NCBI RefSeq assembly: GCF_000243075.1
Contig: NC_016745.1
Span: 1,067,501-1,131,500, forward strand
Direction of reading: 5' to 3'
Length of the DNA stretch: 64,000 nt
Source of the DNA: Oceanimonas sp. GK1
Lineage (GTDB): Bacteria; Pseudomonadota; Gammaproteobacteria; Enterobacterales; Aeromonadaceae
Position numbers and translations under genes: made by a program. The first letter of the stretch is position 1; every line of letters begins with the position of its first letter. Of the stretch, positions 9,949 to 19,962 are shown in pieces. Below the pieces are notes generated by a model. That model saw only the letters and a program-made list of their open reading frames with translations. It was not told the DNA's origin and ran no database searches.

Positions 9949-10962
9949 ATGAGAGGTTTGCTTGCCACTGTGCTGGTGCTGACGGGAATGGCACCGGCCC
10001 AGGCCGACATCTATCAATATCGCGACGCCGCTGGCGTGGCGCATTACACCGACAACCGGCTGCGGGCCAACACCGGCCAGCGCTGGCATCAGGATGCGGT
10101 CAACAAGGACGGCATTCTGGTGCGGGTGGTCAAAAAAGCCGACGGCCACTATTTCTTTGCCCTGAATCGTCTGGCCAGTCAGGCCCTGCTGACTCTGAAA
10201 TTTTCCGGCCAGCAAAACGTGGCCATTCCCGCTGCGCTGCAGCAGCCCGTGGCGCTGCCTGCACGGCAGGAAAAATTTATCGGCAAGCTGACCCCGGCGC
10301 AAAGCGGCGCCTGGCGCTATGACTACGGTTTCGCCTACAGCAGCCATGACGGACGAAATACCGTTGGTAGCGGGCACCGTGTGCAGAAAATCGCCGGCAG
10401 CACCCTGGTCAGCCCGCGGGTGCAGGCCTGGAAGCAGCACCACCATCAAACCGCTCAGGCCCTTGCCGGTGCCGTGGACATGAGCCCGCCGGTAGCCGGC
10501 CCTTACCGGGTATCCCAGGGCTTTAACGGCGACTTCAGTCACAACAAGGTGGCCAACCGGTATGCCCTCGACATCGCCCTGCCGGTGGGCACGCCCTTGC
10601 TGGCCACGCGGGACGGTGTGGTGGTAGCGGCGGTGGATCATCATGTGGGCGGCGGCCTCAAGGCCGAATACCGAGGCCGGGCCAATCACCTGCGGCTGCG
10701 CCATGACGACGGCACCATGACCCTCTATGCCCATCTCGACACCGGCTCTCTCAAGGTGAAGGAAGGCCAGCGGGTGCGCGCCGGCCAGGTGGTGGCGGCG
10801 TCCGGCCACACCGGTTACAGCTCGGGCCCTCACCTGCACCTGGCGGTGCAAGTCAACAATAAGGGCCGAATGGAGTCCATTCCCTTTACCCTCAATGGCC
10901 GGCTGCCCGGTACCGCAAACACCCTGCTGGCCCAGGGCAGTGAAGGCAGCGCCGGCGATTGA
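9949..10962 (+). CDS. Exported M23-family (LytM-like) peptidase
   Basis: The 337-residue protein has a signal peptide ending near residue 19 (AQA|DI). An N-terminal DIYQYRDAAGVAHYTDNR segment resembles the DUF4124 motif. A C-terminal M23 domain follows from about residue 185: an upstream His then NRYALDIALPVGTPLLATRDG, LYAHLD, and GPHLHLAV carry the expected metal and catalytic His/Asp. It should cleave peptidoglycan cross-links or, if degenerate, activate amidases in the periplasm. The ATG follows rimI by 40 nt. Confidence 0.88.
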   Translation: MRGLLATVLVLTGMAPAQADIYQYRDAAGVAHYTDNRLRANTGQRWHQDAVNKDGILVRVVKKADGHYFFALNRLASQALLTLKFSGQQNVAIPAALQQPVALPARQEKFIGKLTPAQSGAWRYDYGFAYSSHDGRNTVGSGHRVQKIAGSTLVSPRVQAWKQHHHQTAQALAGAVDMSPPVAGPYRVSQGFNGDFSHNKVANRYALDIALPVGTPLLATRDGVVVAAVDHHVGGGLKAEYRGRANHLRLRHDDGTMTLYAHLDTGSLKVKEGQRVRAGQVVAASGHTGYSSGPHLHLAVQVNNKGRMESIPFTLNGRLPGTANTLLAQGSEGSAGD

Positions 10963-11138
10963 GTGCTGAAAACGGGTGCCTTATGGGGATCTTTGCGGCT
11001 TTTTACCGTCTTTCCTTCGATTGATGCAGCTACCGCTGCACTACCGGCATGGCTGTCTTGAGTCGGGTTGGCATGCGGTGCTTTGCCGGTTGTAATCTCT
11101 GCTGTTCGGTGGCCGGGATCTGTCTGTAAAATAACGTC

Positions 11139-11897
11139 ATGAGCTGGTTTGACTGGTTAACCCCAAAACGCGCCCCCGTGACGCCTCTGCCCTGGCATGA
11201 GGCGCTGGCGGCCCTGCCCATTTTGCAGGGGCTGAACGAAGCTGAACAGCAGCGGCTGAGCGAACTCGCCCGCGCCTTGCTGGCGCGCAAAACCCTGACC
11301 CAGCTCGGCGTGACCCTGAGCCCACAGCAGCAGGCCGAGCTGGCCCTGCAGGCGGCATTGCCGGTGCTGAACCTGGGGCTGGACTGGTATGGCGGCTTTC
11401 GCGAAATCATTCTGATCCCCGAGCCGGTGACCCGGCGTGAAAACGTGCAGGACGAATACGGCCTGGTGACGGAGGTGATCGAGGAGCACGCCGGCGAGTC
11501 CTGGCAACAGGGGCCCCTGGTGCTGGCCTGGAGCGAGCTGGCCGACGACGGTGGCTGGGACGGTTACAACCTGGTCATTCACGAGCTCACCCACAAGCTC
11601 GACATGCTGGGGGGCGAGGCCGACGGCGTGCCCCCCATGCGCGCCGGCATGAATATGGAGGAGTGGCGACGCGACTTTCAGGCCGCCTTTGATGATCTGC
11701 GAATGCGTTCAGATCAGCATCAAGCCCCTATCGACCCTTATGCCGCTACCCATCCGGCGGAGTTTCTGGCGGTGTCGGCGGAGTTGTTTTTTACCGATCC
11801 CCGGCAACTGTATGCCGTTTATCCGTCGGTCTATCGCCAGCTGTCGCTGTTCTTCGGGCAGGAGCCGCGAGCCCGCCAACCCGAGCCTGTCCGGTAA
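11139..11897 (+). CDS. mtfA: Zinc peptidase MtfA
   Basis: A 252-residue MtfA-family protein. The zinc motif HELTH lies at residues 148-152 in VIHELTHKLDMLGGEADGVP, and the probable third ligand is in EFLAVSAELFF near 210. In E. coli MtfA binds the repressor Mlc and so derepresses glucose PTS genes, and it has aminopeptidase activity. Here the gene is alone, with 176 bp upstream. Confidence 0.93.
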   Translation: MSWFDWLTPKRAPVTPLPWHEALAALPILQGLNEAEQQRLSELARALLARKTLTQLGVTLSPQQQAELALQAALPVLNLGLDWYGGFREIILIPEPVTRRENVQDEYGLVTEVIEEHAGESWQQGPLVLAWSELADDGGWDGYNLVIHELTHKLDMLGGEADGVPPMRAGMNMEEWRRDFQAAFDDLRMRSDQHQAPIDPYAATHPAEFLAVSAELFFTDPRQLYAVYPSVYRQLSLFFGQEPRARQPEPVR

Positions 11898-12300
11898 CTT
11901 CTTCCCGTCTTCTGTGATCCTGCTCGCCAAATGACCACTTGGCCCGTCAAGGATAAATGATACCTTAACGATTGAAAGCCAGAGCCTATCGAGGCTCGAG
12001 GAAAGATCGATTTATCTTTTTTCAGGTCAGCCAGTATATTGACTTCCGTGCTGTATCTTTCTTACGATGTGTCTTCACGTAAAACCTTTTGTGCGGGTTT
12101 TGGTGAAACTTTGTATGCAATCATGATTAAAAATACAAAATGCATCATTGAATATGCATCGATGGTATAGCGCCGTTGTAAAACAACGTCATTTTGCTGG
12201 CACAACACAGGCAAGGCTGCCAAGCGGTTGAAGGAACAGCTTGCTGAACACCGGGGGCAAAGGCACCCGGTGCGATACCAACATGAATCAGGGAATTATT
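11898..12300 (+). other. Intergenic region and 5' leader of pntAB
   Basis: About 400 bp without a credible gene, clearly more AT-rich than its surroundings. It holds a small inverted repeat GAGCCT/AGGCTC (11982-11997), two direct copies of ATGCATC starting at 12140 and 12154, and a hairpin with arms CACCGGG (12249-12255) and CCCGGTG (12266-12272) ending 28 nt before the pntA start. A promoter for pntAB must lie here, but no hexamer pair is convincing. A TTG-initiated extension of pntA to 12241 runs through the hairpin and is not supported. Confidence 0.6.
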
Positions 12301-13827
12301 ATGTTAATCGGAATTCCAAGGGAAACGCTCAGCGGAGAGACTCGGGTGGCCGCGACCCCCAAGTCGGTCGAACAGCTGCGTAAACTCGGTTTTGACGTCT
12401 GCATCGAGCAGGGGGCGGGCATCAAGGCCAGCTTCGAGGATGCGGCCTACCAGGCTGCGGGTGCCAAACTGGTCGGCACCGACGAGGTCTGGCAATCCGC
12501 CATCCTCTACAAGGTCAATGCCCCCACTGCCGACGAGATCGAGCGGCTGCAGGCGGGCACCACCCTGGTCAGCTTTATCTGGCCGGCACAAAACCCCGAG
12601 CTGGTGGAACAACTCAAGGCCAAGGGCGTGACCGTGATGGCCATGGACATGGTGCCGCGTATTTCCCGCGCCCAGTCCCTGGATGCCCTGTCGTCCATGG
12701 CCAACATCGCCGGCTACCGGGCGGTGGTGGAAGCCGCCCATGAATTCGGCCGCTTCTTTACCGGCCAGATCACCGCTGCCGGCAAGGTGCCGCCCGCCAA
12801 GGTGCTGGTGATCGGCGCCGGTGTGGCCGGCCTGGCGGCCATCGGTGCCGCCGGCTCCCTGGGTGCCATCGTGCGCGCCTTCGACACCCGCCCCGAGGTA
12901 AAAGAGCAGATCAACTCCATGGGCGCCGAGTTCCTCGAACTCGACTATGAAGAAGAAGCCGACTCCTCCGACGGCTACGCCAAGGAAATGAGCCAGGCCT
13001 TTATCGACGCGGAAATGGCGCTGTTCATGGAGCAGGCCAAAGAGGTGGACATTATCATCACCACCGCGCTGATCCCCGGCAAGCCGGCGCCAAAGCTGAT
13101 TACCGCCGACATGGTGACGGCCATGAACCCGGGCTCGGTGATCGTGGATCTGGCGGCGCAAAACGGCGGCAACTGCGAGCTGACCAAGCCCGGTGAGCTT
13201 TTCGTGTCCGACAACGGCGTCAAGATCGTAGGCTACACCGACCTCAACGGCCGGCTGCCGACCCAGTCCTCCACCCTGTATGCCACCAACCTGGTCAACC
13301 TGGCCAAGCTGCTGTGCAAGGAAAAGGACGGCAACATCAAGGTCGACTTCGACGACGTGGTGCTGCGCAACATGACCGTGACCCGGGACGGCGAAGTGAC
13401 CTTCCCGCCGCCGGCCATCAGTGTGTCGGCGGCACCCAAGGCCAAGGCCGCGGCCCAGCCCGCCGCCGAGCCCCATGCCAAAAAGCCGAGCAACCTCAAG
13501 TACTACCTGGGCGGCGCCGGTGTGCTGCTGTTCGCCTGGCTGTCGGCGGTGGCGCCGGCCGAGTTCCTGTCCCACTTCACCGTGTTCGTGCTGGCCTGCA
13601 TCGTGGGCTACTACGTGATCTGGAACGTGTCCCACTCCCTGCACACGCCGCTGATGTCGGTCACCAATGCCATTTCCGGCATTATCGTGGTGGGAGCCCT
13701 GTCCCAGGTGGGCGCCGGTGGCTTTGTCAGTTTCCTCGCCTTTGTGGCGGTACTGATCGCCTCAATCAACGTGTTTGGCGGTTTTACCGTTACGCACCGT
13801 ATGCTGAAGATGTTTAGAAAGGGCTAA
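12301..13827 (+). CDS. pntA: NAD(P) transhydrogenase alpha subunit
   Basis: A 508-residue PntA (E. coli 510). With PntB it forms the proton-pumping transhydrogenase that makes NADPH from NADH using the proton gradient. The N-terminal part is the NAD(H)-binding domain I ([25 protein letters not shown] near residue 175; PGRLPTQSS-like loop as [10 protein letters not shown]). A linker rich in Ala/Lys/Pro at about 380-400 is followed by membrane helices, ending [18 protein letters not shown]. The start at 12301 matches the E. coli N-terminus and has AGGGA upstream. Confidence 0.98.
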   Translation: MLIGIPRETLSGETRVAATPKSVEQLRKLGFDVCIEQGAGIKASFEDAAYQAAGAKLVGTDEVWQSAILYKVNAPTADEIERLQAGTTLVSFIWPAQNPELVEQLKAKGVTVMAMDMVPRISRAQSLDALSSMANIAGYRAVVEAAHEFGRFFTGQITAAGKVPPAKVLVIGAGVAGLAAIGAAGSLGAIVRAFDTRPEVKEQINSMGAEFLELDYEEEADSSDGYAKEMSQAFIDAEMALFMEQAKEVDIIITTALIPGKPAPKLITADMVTAMNPGSVIVDLAAQNGGNCELTKPGELFVSDNGVKIVGYTDLNGRLPTQSSTLYATNLVNLAKLLCKEKDGNIKVDFDDVVLRNMTVTRDGEVTFPPPAISVSAAPKAKAAAQPAAEPHAKKPSNLKYYLGGAGVLLFAWLSAVAPAEFLSHFTVFVLACIVGYYVIWNVSHSLHTPLMSVTNAISGIIVVGALSQVGAGGFVSFLAFVAVLIASINVFGGFTVTHRMLKMFRKG

Positions 13828-13831
13828 TGGA

Positions 13832-15208
13832 ATGTCACAAGGACTAGTAACTGCATCTTATATCGTGGCCGCCGTGCTCTTTATTCTGAGCCTGGCGGGC
13901 CTGTCCAAGCAGGAGTCGGCCAAGGCCGGTAACTGGTATGGCGTGGCGGGCATGACCATCGCCTTGCTGGCCACCATTTTCAACCCCGAGGTCACCGGCC
14001 TGGGTTGGATCATTGTGGCCATGGCCATCGGTGCCGCCATCGGTATCCGCTTTGCGCTGAAAGTGGAAATGACCGAAATGCCGGAGCTGATTGCCATACT
14101 GCACAGCTTCGTGGGTCTGGCCGCGGTGTTTGTGGGCTACAACACCTACATGGATCACGGTGACATGTTCGGCGCCATGCTGAACATTCACAACACCGAA
14201 GTCTTCCTCGGCGTCTTTATCGGTGCCGTCACCTTCACCGGCTCCATCGTCGCCTTCTGCAAGCTGCGCGGCCTGGTGTCGTCGAAGCCGCTGATGCTGC
14301 CGCACCGCCACAAACTCAACCTGCTGGCGGTGGTGGTCTCGGCCCTGCTGCTGATCTGGTTCGTGCAGGTGGAAGGCTCCACCTTCGCCCTGCTGGTGAT
14401 GACCCTGATCGCCCTGGCCTTTGGCTGGCACCTGGTGGCTAGCATCGGCGGCGCCGACATGCCGGTGGTGATCTCCATGCTCAACTCCTACTCGGGCTGG
14501 GCGGCGGCGGCGGCGGGCTTTATGCTCTCCAACGACCTGCTGATCGTCACCGGTGCCCTGGTGGGCTCCTCCGGTGCCATCCTGTCCTACATCATGTGCC
14601 GAGCCATGAACCGCTCCTTTATTTCGGTGATCGCCGGCGGCTTCGGCTCCGACGGTATCGCGGCCTCCGGTGAGGAAGAGGACGGTGAATACACCGAGGT
14701 GAACGCCGAGGACGTGGCCGAAATGCTGAAAGGTTCCAGCTCGGTGATCATCACTCCCGGATACGGCATGGCGGTGGCTCAGGCCCAGTACCCGGTGGCC
14801 GAACTGGTGTCCAAGCTGCGGGCGGCCGGCGTCAAGGTGCGCTTTGGCATTCACCCGGTGGCGGGTCGTCTGCCCGGCCACATGAACGTGCTGTTGGCCG
14901 AGGCCAAGGTGCCTTACGATGTGGTGCTGGAAATGGACGAGATCAACGACGACTTCGACGACACCGACACCGTGCTGGTGATCGGTGCCAACGACACCGT
15001 CAACCCGGCGGCCAATGAAGACCCCGCCAGCCCGATTGCCGGCATGCCGGTGCTGGAAGTGTGGAAGGCCCAGCAGGTGGTGGTGTTCAAGCGTTCCATG
15101 AACACCGGTTACGCCGGGGTGCAGAACCCGCTGTTCTTCCGGGAAAACAGCGTCATGCTGTTCGGCGATGCCAAGGACAGCGTAGACAACATTCTGAAAG
15201 CGCTGTAA
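13832..15208 (+). CDS. pntB: NAD(P) transhydrogenase beta subunit
   Basis: A 458-residue PntB (E. coli 462), starting 4 nt after pntA. The N-terminal half is a bundle of membrane helices forming the proton channel. The C-terminal NADP(H)-binding domain III begins near residue 280, with [36 protein letters not shown] and the closing [17 protein letters not shown] strong terminator follows 17 nt downstream. Confidence 0.98.
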   Translation: MSQGLVTASYIVAAVLFILSLAGLSKQESAKAGNWYGVAGMTIALLATIFNPEVTGLGWIIVAMAIGAAIGIRFALKVEMTEMPELIAILHSFVGLAAVFVGYNTYMDHGDMFGAMLNIHNTEVFLGVFIGAVTFTGSIVAFCKLRGLVSSKPLMLPHRHKLNLLAVVVSALLLIWFVQVEGSTFALLVMTLIALAFGWHLVASIGGADMPVVISMLNSYSGWAAAAAGFMLSNDLLIVTGALVGSSGAILSYIMCRAMNRSFISVIAGGFGSDGIAASGEEEDGEYTEVNAEDVAEMLKGSSSVIITPGYGMAVAQAQYPVAELVSKLRAAGVKVRFGIHPVAGRLPGHMNVLLAEAKVPYDVVLEMDEINDDFDDTDTVLVIGANDTVNPAANEDPASPIAGMPVLEVWKAQQVVVFKRSMNTGYAGVQNPLFFRENSVMLFGDAKDSVDNILKAL

Positions 15209-15225
15209 CAGGCCACAGGCCATAC

Positions 15226-15254
15226 AAGGGACGCTTCGGCGTCCCTTTTTTTTG
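15226..15254 (+). terminator. Terminator of pntAB
   Basis: Arms AAGGGACGC and GCGTCCCTT around a TTCG tetraloop, followed by a run of T. Confidence 0.92.
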
Positions 15255-15265
15255 GCGGTGCCAAT

Positions 15266-15295
15266 AAAAAAAGAGAGCCGACGCTCTCTTTTTTA
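15266..15295 (-). terminator. Terminator downstream of hiuH
   Basis: Arms AAAAGAGAGC (15269-15278) and GCTCTCTTTT (15283-15292) flanked by A and T runs on either side, so it can act in both directions. It lies 36 nt after the hiuH stop, back to back with the pntAB terminator. Confidence 0.88.
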
Positions 15296-15330
15296 TACAC
15301 AGGACTTGGTGTTGGCGACAGCGGCAGGAC

Positions 15331-15738
15331 TTAGTTACCGCGGTAGGTGGAGAAGCCGTAGGGGCTCAGCAGCAGCGGCACATGGTAATGATCCAGCTTG
15401 CCATCGGCACTGAAGATCACCGGGATCTCGGGAAAGAAGGTCTCGGTGTCGTGCTTTTCGAACCAGTCACCGGTTTCAAAGGTCACCTTGTAAGTGCCTT
15501 GTTCCAGTGCCTTGCCTTCCGGATAAAGGGCGGTAATACGGCCCTGCTCGTTGGTCACGGCGCTGTTCAGTTCTACCCAGTCGTCGCCCTGCTGCTGCTC
15601 CAGTACCACCTTGACATCGGGTGAAGGCAGGCCGTTTTCCAGGTTGAGTACGTGCACGCTCAGCGGGTTGCCGGCGGCGAAGGTCAGGGTGGATACACCG
15701 GCCATCATGGCGCCGGCCAGAACATGTTTAAAGGTCAT
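15331..15738 (-). CDS. hiuH: 5-hydroxyisourate hydrolase (transthyretin-like), exported
   Basis: A 135-residue HIUase that hydrolyses 5-hydroxyisourate to OHCU after urate oxidation. Residues 1-21 form a signal peptide (ending in FAA|GN), so the enzyme should be periplasmic, as in E. coli HiuH. Family motifs are LSVHVLNLENGLPSPDV, GRITAL, FFPE and the C-terminal HYHVPLLLSPYGFSTYRGN; the usual YRGS ending is YRGN here. GGAGA precedes the ATG. It is divergent from an HprRS-like two-component system, the same partnership as in E. coli, and puuD (urate hydroxylase) lies 7.3 kb away. Confidence 0.93.
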   Translation of the reverse strand: MTFKHVLAGAMMAGVSTLTFAAGNPLSVHVLNLENGLPSPDVKVVLEQQQGDDWVELNSAVTNEQGRITALYPEGKALEQGTYKVTFETGDWFEKHDTETFFPEIPVIFSADGKLDHYHVPLLLSPYGFSTYRGN

Positions 15739-15851
15739 GGCGATTCTCCGTGGTGGTGGGTGGGCTTCGCCTCACCCGTTCATGTGTTCGCCGTGTCTGG
15801 CGAGATGGGCTCATCATGCCTAAGCCTGCCTTGCAAACCCCTTACCGCTTT

Positions 15852-15867
15852 ATTACAAAACCGTCAT
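15852..15867. promoter_or_regulatory. Candidate HprR binding site between hiuH and hprR
   Basis: ATTACAAAACCGTCAT matches 13 of 16 bases of the E. coli HprR/CusR-type palindrome ATTACAAAATTGTAAT (consensus from memory); the left half is perfect. It lies 114 bp upstream of the hiuH start and 65 bp upstream of the hprR start, in the only gap shared by the two divergent units. Confidence 0.5.
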
Positions 15868-15931
15868 CAAGGGGGCGGTGCCGTATTCGGTGATAAACTG
15901 CCCCCATCAATTGCACTGAGCGAGGCCGAGC

Positions 15932-16603
15932 ATGCGCATTCTGGTGGTGGAAGACGAAGCCAAAACTGCCGATTACCTGAGAAAGGGCTTTAGCGAATCC
16001 GGTTATCAGGTGGAGGTCGCCAAAGACGGCCTGGAAGGGCGCTATCTGCTGGAAGAAAGCGCCTTTGATCTGGTGATCCTCGACATCATGCTGCCGGGCT
16101 TGGATGGCTGGCAGCTGCTGCAGTTTATTCGCAGCCAAAGCGATACCCCGGTGATTTGCCTGAGCGCCCGGGACGCGGTGGAAGACAAGGTGCGCGGTCT
16201 GGAGCAGGGCGCCGATGACTATCTGGCCAAGCCCTTTTCCTTTGCCGAGCTGCTGGCCCGGGCTCGCAAGCTGCTGCGCCGGGGCAAGCCAGCCGAGCCG
16301 CTGTTTTACCGGCTGGCGGATCTGCAACTGGATCCGCTGGCGCGCCGGGTGAGCCGGGGCGGGCGGCGCATCGAGCTCACCAACAAGGAGTTCACCCTGT
16401 TGCAGTTGTTGCTGGCCCACCAGGGGGAGGTGTTGTCGCGTACCTATATCGCCTCCCAGGTGTGGCACATGAACTTTGACAGCGACACCAATGTGGTGGA
16501 TGTGGCCATTCGCCGGCTGCGGGCCAAGATCGACGACGACTTTGAGCCCAAGGTCATTCACACCGTGCGTGGCATGGGTTATGTGTGCGAGCAGCGGGAA
16601 TGA
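15932..16603 (+). CDS. hprR: OmpR-family response regulator, HprR-like
   Basis: A 223-residue response regulator. The receiver has acidic residues E7/D8, phospho-acceptor D51 in [14 protein letters not shown], and the conserved Lys in [11 protein letters not shown]. The C-terminal winged helix contains [23 protein letters not shown] and ends RGMGYVCE. It belongs to the CusR/HprR (YedW) subgroup by similarity and by its divergent hiuH neighbour. In E. coli HprRS responds to peroxide and hypochlorous acid and controls hiuH and msrPQ; msrPQ is not in this window. Confidence 0.85.
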   Translation: MRILVVEDEAKTADYLRKGFSESGYQVEVAKDGLEGRYLLEESAFDLVILDIMLPGLDGWQLLQFIRSQSDTPVICLSARDAVEDKVRGLEQGADDYLAKPFSFAELLARARKLLRRGKPAEPLFYRLADLQLDPLARRVSRGGRRIELTNKEFTLLQLLLAHQGEVLSRTYIASQVWHMNFDSDTNVVDVAIRRLRAKIDDDFEPKVIHTVRGMGYVCEQRE

Positions 16604-17958
16604 AGCGGGTGTGGTCGTCATTAAGCTTGCGGCTCTCGCTGATGTTCGCCCTGGTCAGCGCCCTGCTGCTGGGCAGCCTCGGCTTTTATCTGTATTACTC
16701 GCTGGAGCGGGAATTGGCCTGGCGGGACGATCAGAGCCTGCTCGGACGCCTGGAGCACATGCAGGCTCTGCTCAGCAGCAGCGACAGCATCACCGATCTG
16801 CGTGACCGGCCCACCCTGTACGCCAACATGCTGGGTAACGAAGACAGCCTGCTGTGGGTGCTCAACCTCGACGGCGAGGTGCTGATCTCGGTGAACCCGG
16901 CCGGACTGGCGGTGCCCACCGGGCTGCCCGCCGGCGAAACCCGGCTGGGTTATAACCTCGATGGAGATGCTCGGCTGGCCTGGCGCCGGCTGGAGCTGAA
17001 CGAGCGCAGCCTGATGCTGGTGGCGGGCAAGCTGCTGGCACCGCGGGAGCAAATGCTGGCCGCCTACCGGCTGCGGCTGCTGCTGGCCCTGGCCGGCGGT
17101 GCCCTGATGGCGTTTGCCCTGGGCTGGCTGGTGAGCCGGCGCGGTCTGGCGCCGGTGCGGCGGCTGGCGGCACAAGCCGGTGCCATTGAGGTACGCCGGC
17201 TGCACCGGCGGCTGAATACGCGGGCGCTGCCCGACGAGCTGCGCGAGCTGGGGGAAAGCCTGAACCACATGCTGGCCCGGCTGGAGGACGGTTTTGGCCG
17301 GCTGTCGCGGTTTTCCGAGGATCTGGCCCACGAGATCCGCACCCCCCTCAGCAACCTGATGGGGCATACCGAGCACAGCCTGCGCCGGCCCCGCAGCACG
17401 GAGGAATACGAAACCCTGCTGGCTTCCCAGCTGGAGGAATACCAGCGGCTGGCACGGATGGTCGACAGCATGCTGTTTCTGGCCCGCACCGAGCAGCCCC
17501 AGGCACAAATTCGGCTGACATCGATTTCCCTTCCCTCGCTGGTGGCGCAGTTATGCGACTATTTCGAAGGCATGGCGGAAGAGGCAAGCATGGCCCTGGT
17601 GAACCGGACCGAGGGGGAGGTGCGGGCCGACGAGGAGCTGCTGCGCCGGGCATTGGCCAACCTGCTGGCCAATGCCCTGCGTTACGGTGTACCGGGCCAG
17701 CCCATTACCATCAGCAGTGGCCGGACTGAAAAGGGAGTATTCCTCAGCGTGCACAACATGGGGCCGGCCATTGCGAGTGAGCATTTACCCCGGCTGTTTG
17801 ACCGCTTTTACCGCTGCGACCCGTCCCGCACTCAAGGGGGGGATACCGGCGGCCTGGGGCTGTCCATTGTCGACTCCATCATGCAACTGCACGGTGGCGA
17901 GGTCAGCGTGCACAGTGACGATAACGGCACCACCTTTACCCTGCGCTTTCCGGCCTGA
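16600..17958 (+). CDS. hprS: Heavy-metal/oxidant sensor histidine kinase, HprS-like
   Basis: A 452-residue sensor kinase. Two membrane helices at about residues 12-33 and 155-178 flank a periplasmic sensor domain. A HAMP linker follows, then the H-box [24 protein letters not shown] with the phospho-His near residue 245, and an ATPase domain with an N-box ([10 protein letters not shown]) and [17 protein letters not shown]. The ATG at 16600 overlaps the hprR stop as ATGA, so the pair is translationally coupled. Assignment as HprS rather than CusS rests on the hiuH context; several periplasmic Met residues are present but their role is not shown. Confidence 0.82.
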   Translation: MKRVWSSLSLRLSLMFALVSALLLGSLGFYLYYSLERELAWRDDQSLLGRLEHMQALLSSSDSITDLRDRPTLYANMLGNEDSLLWVLNLDGEVLISVNPAGLAVPTGLPAGETRLGYNLDGDARLAWRRLELNERSLMLVAGKLLAPREQMLAAYRLRLLLALAGGALMAFALGWLVSRRGLAPVRRLAAQAGAIEVRRLHRRLNTRALPDELRELGESLNHMLARLEDGFGRLSRFSEDLAHEIRTPLSNLMGHTEHSLRRPRSTEEYETLLASQLEEYQRLARMVDSMLFLARTEQPQAQIRLTSISLPSLVAQLCDYFEGMAEEASMALVNRTEGEVRADEELLRRALANLLANALRYGVPGQPITISSGRTEKGVFLSVHNMGPAIASEHLPRLFDRFYRCDPSRTQGGDTGGLGLSIVDSIMQLHGGEVSVHSDDNGTTFTLRFPA

Positions 17959-18031
17959 GCCGCTTCGGCCTGTGCTTGCCCTGCAGTCATTAATCCCTTA
18001 TTTTCCCAAGGTTGAAGAGAGGAGAATAATA

Positions 18032-18712
18032 ATGACGAGCAAACGCGGGCTGGTGTCACTGACTCTGCCGGTGATGATGGGATATCTGCCCTTGGGCGCG
18101 GTGTTTGGCGTGCTCTGGGTAGATGCCGGGTTGACCTGGTACTGGGCGCCCTTGATGAGCGTGCTGGTCTATGCCGGGGCCCTGCAGTACCTGGCGGTGG
18201 GCATGCTGGCCGCCGGCATCGGCTGGCTCGATCTGGCGGTGGCGGCCCTGCTGGTGAACTTTCGCCATCTTTTTTACGGCCTGTCCCTTTACCATTTGCT
18301 GCCCAGGGGCGTGATTGGCCGGCAGTATTTCATTTTTGGCATTACCGACGAAACCTATTCCCTGCTCAGTGCCTCGGGCCAGGTCAAGGACAGCAAAACC
18401 GCCCTGCTGGTGGTGCTGTTCAACCAGAGCTACTGGGTGCTGGGCACCCTGGCGGGCATGGTGCTGGCGCGGGGCCTGCCCCCCGGGTTGCAGGGGCTCG
18501 ATTTTGCTCTGACGGCACTGTTTGCCGTGCTGGCGGTGGAGCAAATTCGCGCCAAAAAGGACTGGGGCGCCGTGGCCCTGGGGCTGGCCGCGGCGGCGGT
18601 CGCCGGCATCTGGGTAAGGGATTACTTCCTGCTGGCGGCCTCCATCATGCTGGTACTGGTCTTGCTGGCCTGGCCCGTTCGGCAGCCAAAGGAGAAACCG
18701 GCCCATGTCTGA
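18032..18712 (+). CDS. azlC: AzlC-family branched-chain amino acid exporter, large subunit
   Basis: A 226-residue hydrophobic protein with the AzlC/YgaZ signature at its N-terminus (LPVMMGYLPLGAVFGVLWVDAGL) and NFRHLFYGLSLYH in the middle. With AzlD it should export branched-chain amino acids (YgaZH exports valine in E. coli). The start at 18032 has a strong GAGAGGAG site and the expected family N-terminus; the frame extends upstream into hprS without support. azlD overlaps its last 8 bases. Confidence 0.93.
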   Translation: MTSKRGLVSLTLPVMMGYLPLGAVFGVLWVDAGLTWYWAPLMSVLVYAGALQYLAVGMLAAGIGWLDLAVAALLVNFRHLFYGLSLYHLLPRGVIGRQYFIFGITDETYSLLSASGQVKDSKTALLVVLFNQSYWVLGTLAGMVLARGLPPGLQGLDFALTALFAVLAVEQIRAKKDWGAVALGLAAAAVAGIWVRDYFLLAASIMLVLVLLAWPVRQPKEKPAHV

Positions 18713-19034
18713 TGTCGATTATCTGTGGGCGGCGCTGATCATGGCCGGCGTCACCTTTGCCCTGCGCGCCTTTCCCTTTGTGGCCCGGGGCTTTATTGCT
18801 CACCACCACCGTATTCAGGTGCTGGGCCGGCGGCTGCCGGTGGCCATGATGGTGCTGCTCACCCTGTATGCCATGGGCGTGCATCAGTGGGGCTCGCTGT
18901 CCGATGGCGGGTACCAGCTGGTGGCGGTGGCGGTGGTGGCCGGACTGCAGTTATGGCGGCGCCAGGCACTGACCAGCATTGTTGCCGGTACCCTGGTGTA
19001 CATGGCCCTGGTGAATGGCTGGCTGGGGCTCTGA
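18705..19034 (+). CDS. azlD: AzlD-family transporter small subunit
   Basis: A 109-residue protein with about four membrane helices, matching the AzlD/YgaH family (ALRAFPFVARGF, RRLPVAMMVLLTLYAMG). It overlaps azlC by 8 nt with GGAG upstream of its start, and is the obligate small partner. Confidence 0.92.
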   Translation: MSDVDYLWAALIMAGVTFALRAFPFVARGFIAHHHRIQVLGRRLPVAMMVLLTLYAMGVHQWGSLSDGGYQLVAVAVVAGLQLWRRQALTSIVAGTLVYMALVNGWLGL

Positions 19035-19089
19035 TCCCCGGCCGGTTTTCGGCTATAATCGCCGTCTTTCTTGTTGAATGGAACCGAAC

Positions 19090-19962
19090 ATGACCCTTTC
19101 TGTACCTGCCCGCCTGCTGGGCCTGGCGGCCCTGTGCCTGAGCGGCCTGACCCAGGCCGAAACCTTTGTATTTACCGCCATTCCGGATCAGGATGAGCGC
19201 CGCCTGACCGAGCGTTTTGGCAAGATTGCCGATTACCTCTCGGAAAAGCTGGAGGTGGAGGTGAAATACATTCCGGTGAAGAGCTACCCGGCGGCGGTGA
19301 GCGCCTTTCGCAACGATCAGGTGCAGCTGGCCTGGTTTGGCGGCCTGACCGGCGTACAGGCCCGGGAGCTGGTGCCTGGCAGCGAGGCCATCGCCCAGGG
19401 GGTGGAAGACACCGCCTTTGTCAGTTACCTCATTGCCCATGAAAGCACGGGGCTCAGTGAAAGTGAGCAGTTACCGGCGGAGCTGGCCGGCAAGCGCTTT
19501 ACCTTTGGCGACAAGGGCTCCACGTCCGGCCGGCTGATGCCCGAGTTCTTTTTGCGTCAGCACTTTGGCCAGGCCCCCGAAGCGCTGTTCTCTCGAGTGG
19601 GGTTTTCCGGGGATCACAACCGCACCATCAGCCTGGTGCAGTCCGGCGCCTATGAAGTGGGGGCGGTCAACTACGCGGTGTGGGACGCGGAGCTGGAAAA
19701 GGGCAATATCGATAAGAGCAAGGTGAAGGTGATCTGGACCAGCCCTCAGTACCCCGACTACCAGTGGAGCATTCGCGGCGATGTGAACGCCCGCTTCGGT
19801 GACGGCTTCAAGGAAAAGGTGAAGCAGGCACTGCTGGAGATGAAAGATCCCGAGCTGCTGGCGGCCTTTCCCCGTTCCGGCTTTGTGAACGCCACCAACG
19901 AGGATTACGCCCCCATTCGCGACACCGCCGTGGCCATTGGCATCATGGATCCCGAGCAGTAA
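19090..19962 (+). CDS. Periplasmic substrate-binding protein, putative selenate/phosphonate-type ABC importer
   Basis: A 290-residue PhnD-superfamily binding protein with a signal peptide ending near residue 23 (LTQA|ET). The run FTAIPDQDERRLTERFGKIADYLS and VQLAWFGGLTGVQARELVPG fits the subgroup annotated in databases as putative selenate ABC transporter binding protein (TIGR04553, from memory); that substrate is itself a prediction. The second ATG at 19090 is chosen because GGAA lies 7 bases upstream and the signal peptide starts there; 19078 is the alternative. A TATAAT at 19054-19059 may be the operon promoter. Its stop overlaps the ATPase start. Confidence 0.85.
   Translation: MTLSVPARLLGLAALCLSGLTQAETFVFTAIPDQDERRLTERFGKIADYLSEKLEVEVKYIPVKSYPAAVSAFRNDQVQLAWFGGLTGVQARELVPGSEAIAQGVEDTAFVSYLIAHESTGLSESEQLPAELAGKRFTFGDKGSTSGRLMPEFFLRQHFGQAPEALFSRVGFSGDHNRTISLVQSGAYEVGAVNYAVWDAELEKGNIDKSKVKVIWTSPQYPDYQWSIRGDVNARFGDGFKEKVKQALLEMKDPELLAAFPRSGFVNATNEDYAPIRDTAVAIGIMDPEQ

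Noticed and set aside
12304-13644. 446-codon open frame antisense to pntA
   Set aside because: It is a high-GC shadow of a well-identified gene: the composition is His/Gly/Arg rich and there is no ribosome site.
13844-15223. 459-codon open frame antisense to pntB
   Set aside because: Same reason. pntB is unambiguous in sequence and operon position.
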